Below are positions 15,679 through 24,153 of a stretch of DNA of 64,000 nt, piece by piece. Positions within the stretch are counted from its first letter, which is position 1; every line of letters begins with the position of its first letter. This stretch comes from Spirosoma utsteinense. GTDB taxonomy: Bacteria > Bacteroidota > Bacteroidia > Cytophagales > Spirosomataceae. Where the stretch lies: assembly GCF_014282275.1 (NCBI RefSeq), contig NZ_VFIA01000024.1:1-64000 (forward strand), given 5' to 3'. Made by a program: the position numbers and the translations under genes. Under the pieces are notes generated by a model that worked only from the letters and a program-made list of their open reading frames with translations, was not told the DNA's origin and did not search any database.

Positions 15679-18084
15679 ATGCGTACATTCTGTTTTCTGT
15701 CGATTCTACTCTGGGCAGCTACGTTCCATTGTGTGGGGCAAACCCCTACTCGCTATACCCTTATTCCGCGTCCGGCGCAGCTCGACCCCCGCCCCGGCGA
15801 GTTTGTCATTGGCCCGGCTACCACCCTGCTCGTTCCGGCCGACCAGCCTGCGCTAAAAGCCCTTGTCGATTCCTTTGCCAGCCAGATCAACCGAACCAGT
15901 GGTCTGGGCCTTGCCGTCCGCACCACAACCCAGGGCGGACGAGACAGTAGCGCGGACAGTTCGGCACAGCAGCCAAACGTCATTCAGTTTCTGCCCACCC
16001 GCGACTCGCTGACAGGAGCCGAGGGTTACCGCATCGACGCTACTGTCAAACAAATTACGGTTGAAGCCAGCACCCCGGCCGGTTTCTTTTATGCCGTACA
16101 AACCCTGTACCAGTTACTGCCACCCGCCGTGCTGGGTACCGGCCCGGTCTCAACCAGTGCCGCTACATCGGTAAGCCCGTCACCTACCCCCTGGACCATT
16201 CCGGCCTGTCGGATTCAGGACCGCCCCCGCTACAGCTACCGGGGGCTACACCTCGACGTAAGCCGGCATTTTTTTCCGGTATCGTTTATCAAGCGCTACA
16301 TCGACCTGATGGCGCTGCACAAGTTCAATAATTTCCACTGGCATCTGACTGACGATCAGGGGTGGCGCATCGAGATAAAGAAGTATCCGAAGCTGACACA
16401 AATAGGGTCGCAACGGCGCGAAACCATTGTTGGTCACTACGACGACTACGACCCGCAGGTCTTCGATGGCAAACCTTACGGGGGTTTTTACACGCAGGAT
16501 GAAGTACGGGATGTCGTTCGCTATGCGGCTGAGCGGCACATCAATGTGGTACCCGAAATTGAACTCCCCGGCCACGCGCTGGCTGCCCTGGCTGCTTACC
16601 CCGAATTAAGCTGCAACCCATCGGCTACCTATCAGGCGGCCACCAAATGGGGCGTCTTCACCGATGTCTTCTGCCCGACCGAAAAAACGTTTGGCTTCCT
16701 GCAGGATGTGCTGACCGAAGTGATCGACCTCTTCCCCGGCAAATACATTCACATCGGCGGAGACGAATGCCCGAAGGATGCCTGGCGCAAAAGCGAGTTC
16801 TGCCAGCAGCTGATCAAACGCGAAGGGCTGAAAGATGAACACGGGCTGCAAAGCTATTTTATTACCCGGATCGATAAATTCGTGACGGCAAAAGGACGCC
16901 GGATCATTGGCTGGGACGAGATCCTGGAGGGTGGCTTGTCGCCCAACGCAACGGTGATGAGCTGGCGCGGCACTAAAGGCGGTACTGAAGCGGCCCGCCA
17001 GCGCCATGATGTGATCATGACACCGGGTCAGTTCTGCTATTTCGACCATTACCAGGGTGATCCGGCGCTGGAGCCAACGGGCTTTGGCGGTTCACTGCCG
17101 CTATCGAAGGTATACGCCTACAACCCAACTCCGGCTGAGCTGTCGCCCGCCGAAGCCACGCATATCCTGGGCGCGCAGGGCAATTTATGGACCGAATACA
17201 TCACAACATCCGATCAGGTCGAGTACATGGTCTGGCCTCGGGCAGCCGCACTGGCCGAAGTCGTCTGGACACCACTGGCCCTGAAAAGCTACGACGATTT
17301 TGCCAGGCGGCTACCCACCCATCTGGAGCGCCTGACCAATCAACAGGTCAACTACGCCCGGACCTTTTTCAACCCGACGCTTACCGGACAGGCCACACCC
17401 GAAGGAACAGTGCAGGTGTCGATCGCCCGAAGTCCATTGGCACCGGGCGATATCCGCTATACCCTCGATGGCAGTATTCCATCGGCCGAATCGCCCACGG
17501 CCAGCGCCGAACAGCGACTGGTCCTCAGCAACTCAACGACTGTTCGGGCGGCCACGTTTGAGGGTCCCCGGCCACTGAGCCAGCTTGTCCGTGTGCAAAC
17601 CGAGTTTCTGGTATCGAAGGCGACCGGCAAACCGTATACCCTCCAGGTTCCGCCAACTACCGGCCGACCCGATAAAAACTACCTGCTCACGAATGGTGTC
17701 GTTGGCGGTATGGGCGGGTATGAGCTGAACAATGTTGTCTCGTTTGCCAATGACGTCAATGCCGTTGTCGACCTCGGCCAGAGCCAGCCCGTTCAGAGTG
17801 TTCGGGTCGGGTTCGTCAAATACACGGCGAAGAATATGTGTCTGCCCAAACAGGTGGAGATTTCCGTTTCTGACGATGGGCAGACCTTCAAACCGGTCCT
17901 GACATCGAAAACCAACGCGGCTGAAGGTGGCAAGCGCGCCATTGTCCGGCTTCCCTTCGACTTTGCGCCTACTACTGCCCGGTATGTACGCATCATAGCC
18001 CGCAACGCAGGCACCGTTCCGGCGGGGCTGCGTAACCCCGGCAAACCGGCTCAGCTAGCCGTCGACGAAATTGAGATAAGGTGA
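15679..18084 (+). CDS. Exported beta-N-acetylhexosaminidase (GH20)
   Basis: The 801-residue protein has a signal peptide (to about residue 21), an N-terminal GH20b domain (~25-160), the GH20 catalytic barrel (~180-520), then a chitobiase-type C-terminal domain and a discoidin/F5-8-type beta sandwich (~650-801). Catalytic signatures are YRGLHLDVSRHFFP, FNNFHWHLTDDQGWRIE and the Asp-Glu pair in YIHIGGDECPKDAW. Such enzymes remove terminal GlcNAc or GalNAc from chitin oligomers, glycans or peptidoglycan fragments with substrate-assisted catalysis. It is periplasmic or surface-exposed. It stands outside any SusCD locus. A long purine-rich hairpin follows. Confidence 0.93.
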   Translation: MRTFCFLSILLWAATFHCVGQTPTRYTLIPRPAQLDPRPGEFVIGPATTLLVPADQPALKALVDSFASQINRTSGLGLAVRTTTQGGRDSSADSSAQQPNVIQFLPTRDSLTGAEGYRIDATVKQITVEASTPAGFFYAVQTLYQLLPPAVLGTGPVSTSAATSVSPSPTPWTIPACRIQDRPRYSYRGLHLDVSRHFFPVSFIKRYIDLMALHKFNNFHWHLTDDQGWRIEIKKYPKLTQIGSQRRETIVGHYDDYDPQVFDGKPYGGFYTQDEVRDVVRYAAERHINVVPEIELPGHALAALAAYPELSCNPSATYQAATKWGVFTDVFCPTEKTFGFLQDVLTEVIDLFPGKYIHIGGDECPKDAWRKSEFCQQLIKREGLKDEHGLQSYFITRIDKFVTAKGRRIIGWDEILEGGLSPNATVMSWRGTKGGTEAARQRHDVIMTPGQFCYFDHYQGDPALEPTGFGGSLPLSKVYAYNPTPAELSPAEATHILGAQGNLWTEYITTSDQVEYMVWPRAAALAEVVWTPLALKSYDDFARRLPTHLERLTNQQVNYARTFFNPTLTGQATPEGTVQVSIARSPLAPGDIRYTLDGSIPSAESPTASAEQRLVLSNSTTVRAATFEGPRPLSQLVRVQTEFLVSKATGKPYTLQVPPTTGRPDKNYLLTNGVVGGMGGYELNNVVSFANDVNAVVDLGQSQPVQSVRVGFVKYTAKNMCLPKQVEISVSDDGQTFKPVLTSKTNAAEGGKRAIVRLPFDFAPTTARYVRIIARNAGTVPAGLRNPGKPAQLAVDEIEIR

Positions 18085-18091
18085 GAAAAGG

Positions 18092-18203
18092 GGAGGAAAG
18101 GGAGTAGAGGGGGGAGAGGGAGTAGGGGGAAGAAAGGGGTTGCGTGTTCCCTTCCTCCCCTTCCTCCCTCTACTCCCTCTCCCCCCTCTACTCCCTTTCC
18201 TCC
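18092..18203. terminator. 34-bp polypurine/polypyrimidine hairpin
   Basis: Arms 18092-18125 and 18170-18203 are perfectly complementary; one strand of each arm is only G and A except for a few T. It lies between convergent genes, and its right arm encodes the last residues and the stop codon of the methyltransferase (18188). The loop is 44 bases and itself partly pairs. Confidence 0.7.
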
Positions 18204-19027
18204 CCCCTTTTCGCCCACCCCATATAACATAAGCTTACGTCCCGGCCTTCGCGCATGGTCATACGGCTGCCCAGTTCGCGGAAGGTCCAGCTACCGGCGG
18301 TGCGTTTCCGGAGCCAGTAGAGCGTTTTCAACACGTTGTAGTTAGCTACCATACCGCGGGTATCCTGGCTGGGCATCCCGGTCTGAGCGAGTTTTTCCCG
18401 GAGTTCGACTGGTTTGACAAACCGACTGTACCGATGCTGGTCAGGCTTCATGAACGCCCACCGTTTCCAGTCCTGTGCAATTTTGATCAGGAACAGCCAG
18501 CTCAGCCAAGTCCGGTTGACGGTATCGTAGAAAAACAGGCCGCCCGGCTTCAATACCCGGCTGATTTCGGCCAGTACCGCGTCGACATCCTGCACATGTT
18601 CCAGTACGTCACAGCAGCTGACATAGTCGAAACTGGCATCGGCAAAGGGAAGCCGCTCACCCGAACCTACCTCATAGGTGATAGCAGCTCCTGTCTGGTA
18701 GGCATGTCGGCGGGCCGTTTCGACCGACGAAGCCGATGGGTCGATACCGGTCACCCGCAGGCCCATGTCAGCGAACGCTTCGGCCAGAATACCACCGCCA
18801 CAGCCCACATCCAGCAAGGTGCTGGTGGACAGATCGGAGGTCCGGGCCTGTAGAATCCGTTCGAAATAGCCAACCCGCGCCGGATTGACGGAGGTCTTGA
18901 GCATAAAGAACAATTCATCGGGGTTCCACCAGATGTCGTGGTCTGCGTCGTAAACGGTGTTGTTGGTGGCCGGGCCCGGTTGGGTTCGGGCAGCTTTTTC
19001 GGCAGGGGCAGGCATCTGTTGGCTCAT
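18188..19027 (-). CDS. UbiG-like class I methyltransferase
   Basis: The 279-residue SAM-dependent methyltransferase has motif I LLDVGCGGGILAEAFA, the acidic GIDPS end of strand 2, and SCCDVLEHVQDVDAVLAE plus RVLKPGGLFFYDTVNRT of the ubiquinone/menaquinone-type group. It is most like UbiG (3-demethylubiquinol O-methyltransferase), but Cytophagales make menaquinone and no partner genes are near, so the substrate is unknown. ATGs at 19027 and 19015 are both possible; the open frame reaches 19096. The C-terminus lies inside the arm of an inverted repeat. Confidence 0.75.
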   Translation of the reverse strand: MSQQMPAPAEKAARTQPGPATNNTVYDADHDIWWNPDELFFMLKTSVNPARVGYFERILQARTSDLSTSTLLDVGCGGGILAEAFADMGLRVTGIDPSASSVETARRHAYQTGAAITYEVGSGERLPFADASFDYVSCCDVLEHVQDVDAVLAEISRVLKPGGLFFYDTVNRTWLSWLFLIKIAQDWKRWAFMKPDQHRYSRFVKPVELREKLAQTGMPSQDTRGMVANYNVLKTLYWLRKRTAGSWTFRELGSRMTMREGRDVSLCYMGWAKRGEERE

Positions 19028-19107
19028 ATAGGGAGGTAACTGGCTTCTGGTTAACGTCCAAACGCCGTTTTTGTCACAGCTACGGGTGTCGATCAATAGA
19101 AAGGCAT

Positions 19108-20646
19108 ATGTCCCTACCGCAACAGAATATTTGCAATTTCGGCCAATCCCATGCTTCTTGTAGGTTGAATCACTTAAACTGGCTACGTTCTGTGCAACCT
19201 GTTCAACCTGCCGCCGACGAAAAAACCGAATTTAACCGCTCGCTGAGTCTCCTCGACTCCACCCTTATCGTCTCCGGCTCCATGATCGGCTCGGGCGTCT
19301 TCATCGTTACTGCCGACATGGCCCGTAACCTCGGCTCATCGGGCTGGTTGCTTATGTTATGGGTACTGACAGGCGTGATGACGGTAGCGGCTGCCCTTAG
19401 CTACGGCGAACTGGCCGGTATGATGCCCAAAGCCGGTGGTCAGTACATTTATATCCAGCGCGCGTATGGCCGACTGACGGGTTTTGTTTACGGCTGGACC
19501 GTTTTCACCGTTATCCAATCGGGTGTGATTGCGGCTGTAGCCGTAGCTTTCACCAAATTTTCGGCTGTATTTATCCCGGCGCTCGGACCCGAGAACGTGC
19601 TGGTAGCCCTTGGCCCCATCAAAGTCACGCTGGGATCGCTCTATGCCATTGGTAGTCTAATACTCCTAACGTGGCTCAACAGCCGGGGCGTTCAAAGTGG
19701 CAAGCTCATTCAGAACATCTTTACGTCGGCCAAACTGCTGGCCCTGCTGGGGCTGATCGTCGTTGGTATTGCCATGGGTCTCAACAGTGGCCTTCTATCC
19801 GCCAATCTCGCCAATGCCTGGGATGCCAACAGCACATCGGCAACAGGAGAGATCGTTCCTCTGGCGGGCATGGCCCTGCTGCTGGCCTTCGGCACATCGA
19901 TGGTTGGGTCTATTTTCTCCGCCGATTCCTGGAACAACGTGACCTTTATTGCGGGTGAAATCAAAAACCCACGCCGGAATATTCCGCTGGCTCTCTTCTT
20001 CGGTACACTAACGGTTACGCTCATCTACCTGCTGGCAAACATCGCTTACCTGAGTCTGCTGCCGCTCACGGGCTCACCCACAGCCACAGACGTGATGGGG
20101 CGCGGGCTCCAGTTTGCCACCGCCGACCGGGTGGGTACGGCCGCAGCTTCGGTCGTTTTCGGAAATCTGGGAGTGGGTATCATGGCCGTGCTCATCATGA
20201 TTTCAACCTTCGGCTGCAACAACGGTCTCATTCTGGCTGGTGCACGGCTGTACTATGCTATGGCAAAAGACGGCCTGTTTTTTGAGCAGGCTTCTCACCT
20301 CAACAAAAATGCTGTACCGGCAAAGGCGCTATGGCTCCAGTGTGCCTGGGCTTCGGTGCTGTGTCTGTCGGGTACATATGGCGACCTGCTGGATTACTGC
20401 ACGTTCACGTCGCTGATCTTCTACATCGTTACCATTGGCGGGTTGTTCATTCTCCGCCGTCGCGAACCGTCGGCCGAGCGGCCCTACCGTGCGTTTGGTT
20501 ACCCGCTGGTTCCAGCGCTCTATATGCTGACGGGGACCGCCATATGCCTGATCTTGCTGTATACCAAGAGCTTCAATACGGGAATGGGATTACTCATTGC
20601 AGCCCTGGGCATACCGGTCTACCTGATCACCCGCAAGAAAAAGTAA
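19108..20646 (+). CDS. APC-family amino acid permease
   Basis: The product (512 residues from this ATG) is an inner-membrane transporter of the amino acid-polyamine-organocation family with about 12 membrane helices. The first helix carries the substrate-binding break SGSMIGSGVFIV, and a conserved GELAGMMPKAGGQY follows helix 2. It is closest to the cationic/basic L-amino acid group; the substrate cannot be read from sequence. A GTG at 19192 would also fit the family, since homologues start shortly before TEFNRSLSLLDS. The AATATTTG at 19122-19129 is a near match to a -7 element and would favour the later start. Confidence 0.85.
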   Translation: MSLPQQNICNFGQSHASCRLNHLNWLRSVQPVQPAADEKTEFNRSLSLLDSTLIVSGSMIGSGVFIVTADMARNLGSSGWLLMLWVLTGVMTVAAALSYGELAGMMPKAGGQYIYIQRAYGRLTGFVYGWTVFTVIQSGVIAAVAVAFTKFSAVFIPALGPENVLVALGPIKVTLGSLYAIGSLILLTWLNSRGVQSGKLIQNIFTSAKLLALLGLIVVGIAMGLNSGLLSANLANAWDANSTSATGEIVPLAGMALLLAFGTSMVGSIFSADSWNNVTFIAGEIKNPRRNIPLALFFGTLTVTLIYLLANIAYLSLLPLTGSPTATDVMGRGLQFATADRVGTAAASVVFGNLGVGIMAVLIMISTFGCNNGLILAGARLYYAMAKDGLFFEQASHLNKNAVPAKALWLQCAWASVLCLSGTYGDLLDYCTFTSLIFYIVTIGGLFILRRREPSAERPYRAFGYPLVPALYMLTGTAICLILLYTKSFNTGMGLLIAALGIPVYLITRKKK

Positions 20647-20699
20647 GAACGCACGCTGGTTTTTACGCCAGACCAGATTCCATTCCAGCCAGTGATCTG

Positions 20700-20773
20700 C
20701 CGTATCCTGGACGGCCACGTTCGGGTGTGAAGAAGTGGTATCTTACACCCGGACGTGGCCGTCCGGGATACGG
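20700..20773. terminator. 29-bp hairpin between convergent genes
   Basis: Arms 20700-20728 and 20745-20773 match at 27 of 29 positions, the two mismatches being G-U compatible in RNA, with a 16-base loop. It separates the permease (stop 20646) from the convergent DUF2231 gene (stop 20803). Confidence 0.7.
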
Positions 20774-20802
20774 TAAACTCCGTTTAGGCGTAAACGCCGA
20801 AA

Positions 20803-21345
20803 TTATACCAGCCGCTCCCGACCGCTCACATCGGTGATATGGCCGCCCGCCCCGTCGATACCAGCTGCTGGCCGACCGGAGAGCGAATTTGGAGAATTGA
20901 GGTGAGCCCCATTATCGACACCCACACCCAGCCGATCGACCAGCTCACCACCGAGCCAGCCGGTAAACCCGGCCAGAGCAAAGGCAATGAACGAGGCTAC
21001 CAACGCCAGTATGGACGGTACATACCCCGCTTCGTCGCGCCGAAACAGCCAGCTTAGTCCAAAGAGCAGCAGAACGGCAACATTACCCAAACCATGTACG
21101 AGGCCAATACGCTTGGCCCGTGTACCGGCCGGAATGGCGAACCAGTCGATCCAGCCCGGCACCGCTGCCAGCAAACCACCCACAAGGCCGGAAACGATCA
21201 TCCAGTAGGACACCAGAACGAAGGTTGAATTGTCGTTCAGCAGGTAAACTATGTCGAAAATAGTAGCTGTAGCCAGAAGCCCCAGCGGAAAAACGATCAG
21301 GATAGGATGGGCGGCATGACCCGCAAGTTTTGCTCGGCTTTCCAT
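20803..21345 (-). CDS. DUF2231 membrane protein
   Basis: The 180-residue inner-membrane protein has about four transmembrane helices. The start MESRAKLAGHAAHPILIVFP with the His-Pro pair, and GWIDWFAIPAGTRAKRIG followed by HGLGNVAVLLLF, are typical of DUF2231. Conserved histidines near membrane faces suggest possible haem or metal binding, but the function is unknown. The last ~35 residues are hydrophilic. The frame is open to 21387 but the family starts at 21345. Confidence 0.85.
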   Translation of the reverse strand: MESRAKLAGHAAHPILIVFPLGLLATATIFDIVYLLNDNSTFVLVSYWMIVSGLVGGLLAAVPGWIDWFAIPAGTRAKRIGLVHGLGNVAVLLLFGLSWLFRRDEAGYVPSILALVASFIAFALAGFTGWLGGELVDRLGVGVDNGAHLNSPNSLSGRPAAGIDGAGGHITDVSGRERLV

Positions 21346-21549
21346 AATTATTGAATCCGTTTGTGTCAAGAAAACAGATGGCAACAACGGTTGTTCCAGT
21401 TGTTAGGGAGTGGCTACATCGGCTGTTTCCACCGCACGGCACTTCCTTTCCTGAACCATCCCTATGCCTGTTTGTTAATTGATCGACTCCGTAAGTGGTG
21501 TAGATGAGCCCTATGCCTGACTAAGTGCGGAGGCTATAGTCGTTTCTTT

Positions 21550-22914
21550 ATGGTATTCAGGATTCCCCTTCGTCTGTTTTCAATTAGCCTGCTGACTGCC
21601 CTGGCCGCTGCCTGTACGGGCGTCGGTCCAACAACAGGCCTGTTTCGTTCGTCGTCTCCCCATGACCAGTATGGCCAGTCACTCAAAACAGCCAAACTCG
21701 ACAAAACGGCCCTCGGTGCCGACTGGCTCGCGGCTGGCGAACGAGCCCTGCGCGATTCGCTCAGGATTACAATTCCTTACCGGGAGAGTGGCTACTTCTC
21801 CGAAAATAAAGCGTTTGCGGTTGGCTATCGGGTAGATGCGCAACGGGGCGACCGACTGCTGGTCCGGGTAGAGACCCAGGGACAGAAAGAGGTGCAGGTT
21901 TTTATCGACGTACTGGCGCTGGAAAGCCGGCAGCGAACCACACCCGTAGCAGCCTCGAAAGCCGATACCAATGTACTGGCCTGGGAGCCCCGCCGGACCC
22001 AGACCTACCTTATTCGCGTTCAGCCCGAACTACTCCGAAGCGGCCGCTATACCATTTCAATTACCCGTGAGCCGGCGTTGAGCTTCCCGGTACAAGGCCG
22101 CGACAGTCGGCAAATCAGCAGTTTCTTCGGTATGGCGCGTGATGGGGGCCGTCGGCGACACGAAGGGGTAGACATTTTTGCGCCCCGCGGAACCCCGGCA
22201 GTAGCCTCGGTTAGTGGCATCGTTACGGGTGTCGGTACCAGTAGCCTGGGTGGAAATGTAGCCTTCGTCTCCGACAATGAGCGCGGTATCCGGCTCTACT
22301 ACGCCCACCTCGACCGCTGGAACGTGCAAAACGGGCAGCGTGTGTCCATTGGGGACACCATTGGGTTTGTAGGCAATACGGGCAATGCCCGAACGACTGG
22401 TCCGCATCTGCACTTTGGTATTTACGGATTCAGCGAAGGCGCTACAGACCCGTTGCCGTTTATTCGACTCGGGCGCGGTCCGGCCCGTCAGTCGCTGCTG
22501 GCCGACACCAGACTGGGCGACTCCATTCGGGTGTCGGCCGCCCGAACGGCAGTCAGGACCGCCCCTACTGCCGATGTACCCGGTATTCGTGACTTACCCC
22601 GCTCATCGGCTCTGACGATTGTGGGTGGGACGTCCACCTGGCTCCGGGTCATGTTACCCGACGGTCTCACCGGCTATGTGGCCAGTGCTGCTACCGAATC
22701 GGCTGCGCGCCCCCTCCGAACGCTGACCCTGCCCAATCCCGCTAACCTGCTGGATGCCGCTGACCCGACAGCCGCTACGATCGACACGCTGCCAACGGGA
22801 TCGGCGGTGGAGGTGCTGGCGGGTGCCGGTGCCTTTCTGCTGGTTCGTAAACCAGATGGAAAAACGGGCTGGCTGACAGGCAGTGGAACAGCGGGCAACC
22901 AGACGCGCCGATAG
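21550..22914 (+). CDS. M23-family peptidase lipoprotein with SH3 domains
   Basis: The 454-residue protein has a lipoprotein leader (lipobox LAAAC, Cys22). An Ig-like or PPC-like beta region (~75-180) is followed by a peptidase M23/LytM domain (~190-300): zinc ligands His and Asp in RRRHEGVDIFAPRGTP and the HxH of GPHLHFGIYG are intact, so it is probably an active D,L- or D,D-endopeptidase on peptidoglycan crosslinks. Two SH3-like domains follow (~325-380 and ~395-450), likely binding wall peptides. It acts in the periplasm, anchored to a membrane. Confidence 0.9.
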   Translation: MVFRIPLRLFSISLLTALAAACTGVGPTTGLFRSSSPHDQYGQSLKTAKLDKTALGADWLAAGERALRDSLRITIPYRESGYFSENKAFAVGYRVDAQRGDRLLVRVETQGQKEVQVFIDVLALESRQRTTPVAASKADTNVLAWEPRRTQTYLIRVQPELLRSGRYTISITREPALSFPVQGRDSRQISSFFGMARDGGRRRHEGVDIFAPRGTPAVASVSGIVTGVGTSSLGGNVAFVSDNERGIRLYYAHLDRWNVQNGQRVSIGDTIGFVGNTGNARTTGPHLHFGIYGFSEGATDPLPFIRLGRGPARQSLLADTRLGDSIRVSAARTAVRTAPTADVPGIRDLPRSSALTIVGGTSTWLRVMLPDGLTGYVASAATESAARPLRTLTLPNPANLLDAADPTAATIDTLPTGSAVEVLAGAGAFLLVRKPDGKTGWLTGSGTAGNQTRR

Positions 22915-22933
22915 TCGGTTGGTCAGGCATTGT

Positions 22934-23230
22934 TCAGGGCAGCGGCTGGACCGCAGCCTGTGAATCGCTGCCTGCTTCAGGAACAGGGTGAGTATCAGTT
23001 AACGTATCGGGCCGGGCTGTCGGCTGCATTGCCCGGTATTTGTGAAGCTGTTTTTGTAGCTGCCTTATCCGGCGCTCCTGCTGAATCAGGGTTCGTTGTA
23101 GCTCGGCCCGCTGATCATCGACATGCTGATACCGTCGGTACGCCACGCCGAGCATAGCCATCATCCCTACCAATAGTATCAATACTACCGTTAGGAGTGA
23201 ATAGACAATAGATCGGTTAGTAGAAGGCAT
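22934..23230 (-). CDS. Membrane-anchored coiled-coil small protein
   Basis: The 98-residue protein has one N-terminal transmembrane helix (~9-32, SLLTVVLILLVGMMAMLGVAY), then a coiled coil (~33-66, rich in Arg, Gln and Leu) and a disordered Pro/Thr/Asp tail. Topology is probably N-in with the coil in the periplasm. Its layout resembles small division or cell-wall scaffolds, but I can assign no family. ATG 23230 is preferred over 23242. It follows the DUF4136 gene on the same strand but is separated from it by a strong hairpin. Confidence 0.6.
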   Translation of the reverse strand: MPSTNRSIVYSLLTVVLILLVGMMAMLGVAYRRYQHVDDQRAELQRTLIQQERRIRQLQKQLHKYRAMQPTARPDTLTDTHPVPEAGSDSQAAVQPLP

Positions 23231-23255
23231 ATCGAACAACAATAGTAATACATCA

Positions 23256-23327
23256 ACAGACCTGTGTTCATAAAAAAAGCCTGCAACCGCAAGGGGCCGC
23301 AGGCTTTTTTTATGAACACAGGTCTGT
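23256..23327 (-). terminator. 29-bp perfect hairpin terminator
   Basis: Arms 23256-23284 and 23299-23327 are perfectly complementary with a 14-base loop. Within each arm AAAAAAAGCCTGC gives a GC stem followed by a T-run in either direction, so it can end transcripts both ways. The outer end reaches into the stop codon of the DUF4136 gene. Confidence 0.8.
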
Positions 23328-23896
23328 TAGCGGGCGGCACCGTAATCCTGTCCGGCACTTTCCGGGAAGTTTTTCATGATGCTGGTTACCGTTTCGCGGA
23401 AAGCCTGATCACGATCACGCTCTTTGTTACGGCTGTTCAACTGGCCCGTAGCCCAGCCCTGCCATACGATATCGTTGGTCCGGGCATCGGATACGTTGAT
23501 GACAACGCGGTTTTCTTCATACTGCCGCGAGTACATGTTGTTGTTCATGCCGCCGTACCACCACGAATAAGGTGAGTACATATTGTTCGACTGAATCTGC
23601 TGCTTGTCTTTCGAGTCCATAAAGAACCGAACGACGAGGTCGGCTTCGCCCTGCGTCACGGGTTTGTAGCCACGTGCCTTGAGCGACTGTTCCAATGCAT
23701 CGGCAATCCGGCGCTGGTTCAGGTTGCTGCCCACGATGGGGTCAGCATTGCGTGTACGGTCGGCTTCGATACGATAGGTCGTGAACTGCCGGACGTTTAC
23801 TTTAGGGTCATAATCGTATTTGACCGTAATGGCCGGAGCGCAGGACGCCAGCGTACCGGCGACGAACAGACTGGTGATTATTGCTTTGATTTTCAT
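23327..23896 (-). CDS. DUF4136 lipoprotein
   Basis: The 189-residue protein has a lipoprotein leader (lipobox TLASC) and a DUF4136 domain: VKYDYDPKVNVRQFTTYRI near the mature start, then LEQSLKARGYKPV and EADLVVRFF, and a C-terminal strand VVINVSDARTNDIVWQGWA. The middle holds a Tyr/Trp/Asn-rich insert (SNNMYSPYSWWYGGMNNN). DUF4136 proteins are common Bacteroidota envelope lipoproteins of unknown function. ATG 23896 gives the lipoprotein leader directly. Confidence 0.85.
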   Translation of the reverse strand: MKIKAIITSLFVAGTLASCAPAITVKYDYDPKVNVRQFTTYRIEADRTRNADPIVGSNLNQRRIADALEQSLKARGYKPVTQGEADLVVRFFMDSKDKQQIQSNNMYSPYSWWYGGMNNNMYSRQYEENRVVINVSDARTNDIVWQGWATGQLNSRNKERDRDQAFRETVTSIMKNFPESAGQDYGAAR

Positions 23897-24153
23897 GTTA
23901 GTTTTTGTTGGCTGGCTTATCAACCGACTAGATAACGCTACTGGCTTGGTCCTTCGTATAGGACACTTAAATAACTAAAACACGTGTTTATTAGTTCGAT
24001 TTTCAGCCTATTTACCAGCCCTAATTTATCAACATAACCAACTGATCATCAGCCACATAAAATCATGCAAATTGACCGTGAATCTTAGTAGACTCGCCAC
24101 CAGAATTACAAGTTATTGAGCGTTTGTTAAGCTTTTTTAAGATTTCAGACCTG

